Positions 1-4,164 of a stretch of 5,135 bases of DNA are shown here, piece by piece; position 1 is the stretch's first letter; each line of letters opens with the position of its first letter. Position numbers and translations under genes: made by a program. Origin of the DNA: an uncultured Collinsella sp. GTDB lineage: Bacteria > Actinomycetota > Coriobacteriia > Coriobacteriales > Coriobacteriaceae. The stretch lies in assembly GCA_959599615.1 (NCBI GenBank), contig CAUGKA010000139.1, forward strand, positions 1-5,135, read 5' to 3'. The notes below the pieces were generated by a model. The model saw nothing but the letters and a program-made list of their open reading frames with translations, did not search any database and was not told where the DNA came from.

Positions 1-2
1 CG

Positions 3-21
3 ATAGCAGCCATTTTGCTAT
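3..21 (-). terminator. Possible hairpin downstream of the kinase-regulator operon (cut by the window edge)
   Basis: ATAGCA (3-8) and TGCTAT (16-21) can pair as a 6-bp stem with a 7-base loop, 26 bases past the regulator stop on the minus strand. Any U-tract that would make it an intrinsic terminator would lie beyond base 1 and cannot be seen. The stem is short and only moderately stable, so this is a tentative call. Bases 1-46 hold no other feature I can support. Confidence 0.25.
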
Positions 22-40
22 GCCGGGGTGGTCGGTTGTT

Positions 41-52
41 GGGTAATTACCC
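41..52. repeat. 12-bp palindrome spanning the regulator stop codon
   Basis: GGGTAATTACCC is a perfect palindrome that contains the regulator's TAA stop (47-49 on the minus strand). As RNA it could fold only into a 4-bp stem with an AATT loop, which is weak. No T-run follows within the window. It may be a chance structure or part of the 3' end of the operon. Confidence 0.3.
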
Positions 53-676
53 TCGCAGGTAGGCGATGGCGATCTGCGTGCGGTTGCGTAGGCCCATTTT
101 GGCAAGGATCGAGCTGATGTGGTTGCGCACCGTGCCTTCGCCCATGTAAGCGGCGGCGGCAATCTCCTTGTTATCGAGGCCGCGGGCGATGAGCTCGGCG
201 ACTTCGAACTCACGGTCGGTCAGGCTGGCAAAGGCGGCGGGTCGGCGAGGCGTGCTGGCATCGGCGCCTGTCCCGTCAAAATCGATGTCCTCGATCGCCT
301 TGCCCTCGAGCACGCGTTTGCCGTCCATGACCTGCGCCAACGCCGGTGGAATAGCGGCGACATCGGTTTTGATCAGGTAGCCGCGGGCGCCCAGCTTGAG
401 CGCCGACACAATGTACTCGTCATCCGAGAATGTTGTCAGAAACACCACGCGCGCCGCAGGGTCGCGCTCGAGGATCTCGCGCGCCGCCGATAGGCCGTCG
501 CGTCCCGGCATCTGAATGTCGAGCAGTGCAATATCGGGTGCGTGTTCGGCATAGAGCGAAACCGCGTCGTTGCCGTTGGCGCCGGTGCCCACTACCTCGA
601 TCTGCGGCTGGGCGCCCAGGATAATCTTGAGCGAATCGACCACTAGGCGGTCGTCGTCGACAACAATGAGCCTCAT
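47..676 (-). CDS. NarL/LuxR-family response regulator of the adjacent kinase
   Basis: This 209-residue DNA-binding response regulator is the usual length for the NarL/FixJ family. The N-terminal receiver domain (about 1-118) shows the acidic pair D7/D8, the phospho-acceptor D53 in the segment LLDIQMPGRDG, the conserved T81 and K103. A linker (about 120-148, acidic then ending in TPRRP) leads to a LuxR-type helix-turn-helix (about 150-207) with the family pattern LTDREFEVAELIARGLDNKEI and TVRNHISSILAKMG. The start is fixed by the receiver beginning immediately at MRLIVVDDD, by an AAGGAG ribosome site (687-692) about 10 nt upstream, and by the ATGA overlap with the kinase stop. It is the second gene of the kinase-regulator operon and presumably takes phosphate from kinase H190. 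By analogy with similar loci it likely regulates the divergent exporter operon; that target is inferred. All key residues are intact. Confidence 0.97.
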   Translation of the reverse strand: MRLIVVDDDRLVVDSLKIILGAQPQIEVVGTGANGNDAVSLYAEHAPDIALLDIQMPGRDGLSAAREILERDPAARVVFLTTFSDDEYIVSALKLGARGYLIKTDVAAIPPALAQVMDGKRVLEGKAIEDIDFDGTGADASTPRRPAAFASLTDREFEVAELIARGLDNKEIAAAAYMGEGTVRNHISSILAKMGLRNRTQIAIAYLRG

Positions 677-1818
677 CGGGCCTCATCTCCTTGCTGTTTG
701 GGGACGGTGGCAAACACGCGCCAGCCGCCGACGCCGGCGCGCGGGCCGGCGGTGAAGGTGCCGCCAAGCGCCTCGACGCGCTCGCGCATGGAGCCGAGCC
801 CCATGCCCTCGGCGGCGCCGCGACCGCCCGTCTGGGTCCCGCCCATGCCATCGTCGGTAACGATGAGCTGGTAAAACGATGGATGCTCCATGCATCGCAC
901 AGCAACGTTTTGCGCGCGGGCGTGGCGCATGGTGTTGGATAGCGCCTCGCGCAGGACCGCCGCAAAGCAGTTGGCGACGTTTGCGGGCGCATGTTCGGTC
1001 ATAACTTCAAGCTCAATCTGCGGGCCGCCGTCCGAGCGTGCGCCTTCAACAATGCGTTCGAGCTGCACGGAAAGATCGACGGCGTTGTCGTTGAGCGCGT
1101 GGACGCTGGTGCGCACAAGCTGGAGCGCCTCGTCAACGGTGTGCTTGACGTCGGCGAAATCGGCGGCGACGCCGGGTTCATCGGCGTGGACTATGCACAG
1201 GGCCTCGGTCTGCAGCGAGGTACGCGTGAGCTGGTGCCCGACGTTATCGTGGATCTCGCGCGCGATGCGGGCGCGTTCGGCGAGCGTCGCGAGCTCGACT
1301 TCGTAGTCCTGGCGATCGGCAAGATCGCGGTTGCGCGCTTCGAGCGCGAGGGCTCGTTCCTGCAGCTCGTCGCGGGTGCGGCGCATGCGCTGCTGCTCGC
1401 GTTCCAACTGGGCGGTGCGCAGCGATAGCAAGGTAGCGGCAACCGAAAGGATGGCAGTCAGCAGGAGCGTTCGGGCGGTGAGCGCGTCGGTGCGAAGGTC
1501 CGCGACAAGCGCAAAGACAAAGGTGGCGCCAATGCCCAGCGCGGCCCAGGCGTGCTCACGGCGCACCCGCCGCGCGATGTCATAGAGGGCGAGAGGCGCA
1601 AACGGCACAAACGGCGGCACGAAGACAGCCGCGATGATGTAAGCGCAGCTCGCGGTCTCGCTCGCGCGCCGGGCGCTTTTCCCCTGCGCGAGCTCAGCCA
1701 GCGAGGTGGCAATAACGCCAAGGCAAAACGCCGCGACCAGGCGAGCGTCCACAGCAAGGCCCAGAGCGGCTGCGATACAGCACGCCAGCACAATCGATTT
1801 GTCGAAAAGCCTGTTCAT
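673..1818 (-). CDS. Membrane sensor histidine kinase (HisKA_3 / DesK-LiaS-like)
   Basis: This 381-residue protein senses a signal at the membrane and phosphorylates the neighbouring regulator. Residues 6-133 form about four to five hydrophobic segments (near 6-23, 25-44, 58-80, 92-108, 114-133) joined by short loops, so no large external sensor domain is visible. A basic, Glu/Arg-rich coiled-coil-like linker (134-180) follows. The HisKA_3 motif ERARIAREIHDNVGHQLT gives the phospho-acceptor H190 and a DxxxH phosphatase-type motif (D191-H195). The HATPase_c domain has the N box REALSNTMRHA (E291, N295), G1 box DDGMGG (322-327) and G2 box GMGLG (338-342). I chose the ATG at 1818 because it begins directly before the first membrane helix. 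A longer reading from TTG at 1953 adds 45 charged, Pro/Gly-rich residues inside the intergenic region. No Shine-Dalgarno sequence precedes the chosen ATG, so the mRNA may be leaderless or coupled to a tiny upstream ORF. The stop overlaps the regulator start by 4 nt. Confidence 0.94.
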   Translation of the reverse strand: MNRLFDKSIVLACCIAAALGLAVDARLVAAFCLGVIATSLAELAQGKSARRASETASCAYIIAAVFVPPFVPFAPLALYDIARRVRREHAWAALGIGATFVFALVADLRTDALTARTLLLTAILSVAATLLSLRTAQLEREQQRMRRTRDELQERALALEARNRDLADRQDYEVELATLAERARIAREIHDNVGHQLTRTSLQTEALCIVHADEPGVAADFADVKHTVDEALQLVRTSVHALNDNAVDLSVQLERIVEGARSDGGPQIELEVMTEHAPANVANCFAAVLREALSNTMRHARAQNVAVRCMEHPSFYQLIVTDDGMGGTQTGGRGAAEGMGLGSMRERVEALGGTFTAGPRAGVGGWRVFATVPKQQGDEAR

Positions 1819-1877
1819 ACGGGTATTGTACGCGAAGCCGCGCGTGGTGGAGGGGCCGCCCGGGGCAACCGTGACAT
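1815..1877 (-). CDS. Possible 20-codon upstream ORF coupled to the kinase (speculative)
   Basis: On the minus strand an ATG at 1877-1875 opens a 20-residue frame whose TGA stop overlaps the kinase ATG as ATGA, the same junction used between kinase and regulator. A GGGAGG run lies directly before this ATG, but only about one base away, which is closer than an efficient Shine-Dalgarno site normally sits. The peptide is rich in Arg, Ala and Pro and contains three consecutive prolines (MSRLPRAAPPPR at its start), a type of sequence known to slow ribosomes when EF-P is limiting. If translated it could couple or attenuate kinase expression. It conflicts with the leaderless model, because the possible -10 element lies inside it. 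A chance occurrence in GC-rich DNA is quite possible. Confidence 0.2.
   Translation of the reverse strand: MSRLPRAAPPPRAASRTIPV
1825..1830 (-). promoter_or_regulatory. Candidate -10 element for a leaderless kinase mRNA
   Basis: The minus strand reads TACAAT, five of six matches to TATAAT and keeping the critical TAnnnT. It is separated by six bases (ACCCGT) from the kinase ATG at 1818. Transcription starting at the usual distance from a -10 would begin at or within a base or two of that A, giving mRNA without a 5' leader, in agreement with the absent ribosome site. No good TTGACA-like -35 is visible 16-18 bp upstream, where the sequence is CCTCCA-like. Weak or missing -35 elements and leaderless transcripts are common in Actinomycetota. 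A single hexamer in a 210-bp gap can arise by chance. Confidence 0.4.
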
Positions 1878-1905
1878 TCCTCCCGCGCGGCAAATCGGCG
1901 TCGAT

Positions 1906-1919
1906 CGCTCGCGCGAGCG
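1906..1919. repeat. Perfect 14-bp GC palindrome in the divergent gap
   Basis: CGCTCGCGCGAGCG is identical to its reverse complement, with its centre between 1912 and 1913 and no interruption. It lies roughly midway between the two divergent starts (1818 and 2029). A shorter GC palindrome, CCGCGCGG, sits at 1883-1890. An uninterrupted palindrome is more suggestive of a dimeric protein site or a composition effect than of an RNA hairpin, since it has no loop. In GC-rich DNA with frequent CG dinucleotides such palindromes are not rare, so its function is uncertain. Confidence 0.35.
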
Positions 1920-1942
1920 GGGGTTTCGCCTCCGCCCCCCTC
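1915..1942. repeat. GC-rich imperfect inverted repeat in the divergent gap
   Basis: GAG-C-GGGGG (1915-1923) can pair with CCCCC-CTC (1935-1942) across an 11-base loop, giving five plus three base pairs with one bulged C at 1918. It overlaps the right end of the 14-bp palindrome and abuts the tandem dyads on its right. No T-run follows on either strand, so it is not a typical intrinsic terminator. It could fold in the 5' leader of a transcript started further right on the minus strand, or be a by-product of the C-rich tract. Confidence 0.25.
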
Positions 1943-1966
1943 ACTCGTGACAAAGCTCACTGGTGC
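1940..1966. promoter_or_regulatory. Candidate operator: tandem CACnnGTG dyads, 16-bp spacing
   Basis: A 10-bp direct repeat, CTCACTCGTG (1940-1949) and CTCACTGGTG (1956-1965), matches at nine of ten positions with a 16-bp period. Each copy contains an inverted repeat CACnnGTG: TCAC-TC-GTGA at 1941-1950 (centre 1945.5) and TCAC-TG-GTGC at 1957-1966 (centre 1961.5). It lies 63-89 bp upstream of the ATPase start. If the weak -10-like GATGAT at 1984-1989 is used, the dyads fall near -50 and -35, a position typical for activators that touch RNA polymerase. LuxR-family regulators commonly bind tandem or inverted half-sites as dimers, so the neighbouring regulator is the obvious candidate ligand. 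The assignment is inference. Confidence 0.45.
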
Positions 1967-1983
1967 GCGCCGCCCGCTCCTGC

Positions 1984-1989
1984 GATGAT
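1984..1989 (+). promoter_or_regulatory. Weak candidate -10 element for the exporter operon
   Basis: GATGAT matches TATAAT at four of six positions, including the important A2 and T6, and is the best hexamer I see between the tandem dyads and the ATPase ribosome site. The sequence 17 bp upstream (TGGTGC, 1961-1966) is a poor -35 and overlaps the second dyad, as would be expected for a promoter needing an activator. The transcript would carry a leader of about 33 nt with the AGAAGG ribosome site at 2015-2020. The evidence is weak. Confidence 0.25.
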
Positions 1990-2028
1990 GAAATCGTACC
2001 GGGCCACGACCAACAGAAGGGCCGCCTC

Positions 2029-2967
2029 ATGACAGACATCGTCCATGTCGAAAACCTCGTCAAGCGCTATGACGATCTTATTGCGCTCGACCACTTTAAC
2101 CTGAGCATCGCCCCCGGCGAGATCTTTGGCCTGCTGGGCCCCAACGGCTCGGGCAAGACCACGTCCATCAACTGTATCCTGCAGCTGCTCGCCTACGACA
2201 AAGGCACCATCGAGCTGTTCGGCGAGCCCATGACGCCCGCCCGCTACGACCTCAAGCGCCGCATCGGCGTGGTGCCGCAGCAGGTGGCGGTGTTTGACGA
2301 GCTCACGGTGCGCGAGAACATCGACTATTTCTGCAGCCTCTACGTTAACGACCGCAAGCGCCGCCGCGCGCTGGTGGACGAGGCGATCGACTTTGTCGGG
2401 CTGGGCGACTTTACCAAGTTTCGTCCCGGCAAGCTTTCGGGCGGACTGGCGCGCCGCCTCAACATTGCCTGCGGCATCGCACACAAGCCCGAGCTCATCT
2501 TCTTTGACGAGCCCACGGTGGCGGTCGACCCCCAGAGCCGCAACGCCATCCTGGAGGGCATCTGCCGCCTGCGCGACGAGGGCGCTACGGTGGTGTATAC
2601 CAGCCATTACATGGAGGAGGTCGAGCAGATCTGCAGCCGCATCATGATCATGGACGGCGGCCGCGTGCTGGCGCAGGGCACCAACGACGAGCTTAAGCGC
2701 ATGATCCAGATGGGCGAGCGCGTGACTGTTGAGGTCGGTGCCGTCGAGGCCGCCACGGTCGAGCGACTGCGCGCCCTCGAGCACGTGCTTTCGGTCGAGC
2801 TGTCCGGCGGCGAGCTCGTCTGCACCTGCGAGGCGAGCCCGCACAATCTGGTCGACATCCTCGACACGCTGCGTGCTGCCGACGTGGCGCTCGGCCGCGT
2901 GTGGAGCGAACCGCCGACCCTCAACGACGTATTCCTCGAGATCACCGGCCGCGAGCTGCGCGACTAG
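2029..2967 (+). CDS. ABC-2 exporter ATP-binding protein (LnrL/DrrA-like)
   Basis: This 312-residue cytoplasmic ATPase powers the two membrane proteins encoded downstream. Motifs in order are the A-loop aromatic Y14, Walker A GPNGSGKTT (37-45, K43), Q-loop VVPQQ (Q84), signature LSGGL (136-140) followed by ARRLN, Walker B LIFFDE (156-161, catalytic E161), D-loop VDPQSR (166-171) and switch H193 in YTSHYMEEVEQIC. A C-terminal extension (about 225-312), typical of ABC-2 drug and antibiotic exporters, ends in PPTLNDVFLEITGRELRD, a conserved tail of this class. The ATG at 2029 is chosen because AGAAGG (2015-2020) sits 8 nt upstream and the ABC fold starts at once. An in-frame GTG at 1963 would add 22 unlike residues across the putative operator. 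It is the first gene of the exporter operon, with nine bases separating its stop from the permease start. All catalytic residues are present. The substrate is unknown. Confidence 0.97.
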   Translation: MTDIVHVENLVKRYDDLIALDHFNLSIAPGEIFGLLGPNGSGKTTSINCILQLLAYDKGTIELFGEPMTPARYDLKRRIGVVPQQVAVFDELTVRENIDYFCSLYVNDRKRRRALVDEAIDFVGLGDFTKFRPGKLSGGLARRLNIACGIAHKPELIFFDEPTVAVDPQSRNAILEGICRLRDEGATVVYTSHYMEEVEQICSRIMIMDGGRVLAQGTNDELKRMIQMGERVTVEVGAVEAATVERLRALEHVLSVELSGGELVCTCEASPHNLVDILDTLRAADVALGRVWSEPPTLNDVFLEITGRELRD

Positions 2968-2976
2968 GGGGCGGCC

Positions 2977-4164
2977 ATGTTCAACACCATCATCACCACG
3001 GTCAAGACGCTGCTGCGCCGGCCGAGCACGTGGGTCTGGGGCGCTCTCTTTCCTATCGCGCTTTCCACGATGTTCATGTTTATGTTTGCGAACCTCAGCT
3101 CCGACGGCACGGTCGACCCGGTGCCGGTTGCCGTCGTGGCGGACGAGGCCTGGGATGCCTCGACCTTTAAGGATGTGGCAGCTTCGCTTGCCAAGGCAGG
3201 CGACGATCAGCTGCTCGATGTGAGCGAGTACGAAGACTTGGCTGCCGCGCGCAAAGCGCTCAAGGCCGGCGAGGTCGCGGGCATCTATACGGTTGATGCC
3301 GCGGGCACGCCCAGGCTCACGCTGCTATCGAGTTACGACAGCTCGCGCGCCTCGTCGGTGCTTACCGACCGCAGCATCCTTGAAACGGTGGCAAGCTCGT
3401 ATACGCAAAATGCCGAGCTCATGGCCCAGATTGCTCAAGATGACCCGGCGGCGCTCGCCGACCCGGAGGCGGTTGCGCGCGCTCTGTCGCTCGAGGGCGG
3501 AACCCGCCGCGTGAGCCTGACTCGTGCCACGCCCGATGGCACGGTCATCTACTATTACGCGCTTTTTGGCCTGGTCGCGATGATGTCTGCCGAGTTTGCC
3601 GCCTTGAGCGTCGTCGATTTGCAGCCCAATCTGTCCGGCCTCGGCGCGCGCCGCTGCGTGGGCGGTCTTTCCAAGACGGCGTCGCTGGCCGGCATTTTTG
3701 TCGGCTCGTGGCTGGTTTCCTTTGCATCGATGGCGGTTGCGATCGGCTACGTGCGCCTGGTCGTGGGCGTCGACTTTGGCGGGCGCGAGGGGTTGTGCCT
3801 GCTGGGCGGGGCTGCATCCGCGCTTGCCGCCACGGGCCTGGGGCTTTTTGTGGGCACGCTTCCCGTTAAGGGCGGCAAGGCATCCAAGTCGGGCATCCTC
3901 ACGGGCTTTGCCACCACGTGCGCCCTGTTCGCCGGCCTCTACGGCGAGCCGGCGATGGCGCTTGCCGACGACGTCGCCCGCGCTTGTCCGGTCGAGTGCT
4001 GGCTCAACCCCGTCAAGCTCATCTGCGACATGTTCAATCGCCTGTATTTCTTTGAGGACCTGGGGCCCTTCGCTGTTCGCGCCGGCGCGCTCGTCCTGAT
4101 GGCCCTGGTGTTTGTCGCCGCCGCTACGCTGATCTTTGGAAGGAGCCGCTATGAGCACCTTTAA
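2977..4164 (+). CDS. ABC-2 type exporter permease, first subunit
   Basis: This 395-residue integral membrane protein is probably one half of the exporter's transmembrane pore. An amphipathic N-terminus with basic residues (LLRRPSTWVW, 12-21) precedes TM1 (about 20-38). A large extracytoplasmic domain (about 40-188) follows, rich in Ala, Asp and Ser, then membrane segments near 190-213, 233-262, 272-294, 307-323 and 367-387. The segment LNPVKLICDMFNRLYFF (343-359) resembles the conserved NPxxLIxDxFYxL stretch before the last helix in ABC2_membrane_3 proteins. The start ATG at 2977 has a G-rich AGGGGG ribosome site at 2966-2971 overlapping the ATPase stop, implying translational coupling. Its own end overlaps the next permease start by 14 nt. 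The single-helix, ectodomain, helix-bundle layout matches LnrM-type permeases. The family is clear; the substrate is not. Confidence 0.95.
   Translation: MFNTIITTVKTLLRRPSTWVWGALFPIALSTMFMFMFANLSSDGTVDPVPVAVVADEAWDASTFKDVAASLAKAGDDQLLDVSEYEDLAAARKALKAGEVAGIYTVDAAGTPRLTLLSSYDSSRASSVLTDRSILETVASSYTQNAELMAQIAQDDPAALADPEAVARALSLEGGTRRVSLTRATPDGTVIYYYALFGLVAMMSAEFAALSVVDLQPNLSGLGARRCVGGLSKTASLAGIFVGSWLVSFASMAVAIGYVRLVVGVDFGGREGLCLLGGAASALAATGLGLFVGTLPVKGGKASKSGILTGFATTCALFAGLYGEPAMALADDVARACPVECWLNPVKLICDMFNRLYFFEDLGPFAVRAGALVLMALVFVAAATLIFGRSRYEHL
4140..4145 (+). promoter_or_regulatory. Ribosome binding site of the second permease
   Basis: AAGGAG, within the longer GGAAGGAG (4138-4145), lies five bases before the ATG at 4151 and inside the coding end of the first permease. 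It fixes the start of the second permease and shows that the 14-nt gene overlap is real. Confidence 0.85.

Noticed and set aside
430..992. Overlapping open frames on both strands within the kinase and regulator genes
   Set aside because: All lie inside genes with complete catalytic motifs and translate to Arg/Ala/Pro/Ser-rich sequence typical of off-frame GC-rich DNA.
1819..1953. A 45-residue N-terminal extension of the kinase from a TTG at 1953
   Set aside because: The added residues are charged and Pro/Gly-rich, sit before the first membrane helix and would occupy most of the divergent control region, including the dyads. The ATG at 1818 gives a standard kinase N-terminus.
1947..1960. GTGA-N6-TCAC read as a CRP/FNR-family site
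   Set aside because: The arms match the core of a CRP-type site, but the flanking bases (C and T) do not complete TGTGA/TCACA. The same bases are explained as parts of the two tandem CACnnGTG dyads. A CRP-like site remains possible but less supported.
1963..2028. A 22-residue N-terminal extension of the ATPase from a GTG at 1963
   Set aside because: It lacks a ribosome site, overlaps the candidate operator and does not resemble ABC ATPase N-termini. The ATG at 2029 has AGAAGG at proper spacing.
1957..2844. A 295-codon open frame on the minus strand across the ATPase gene
   Set aside because: It is antisense to a gene with every ABC motif intact. Its translation is low-complexity and rich in Ala, His, Asp and Leu, with no recognisable domain, as expected for the shadow frame of GC-rich coding DNA.
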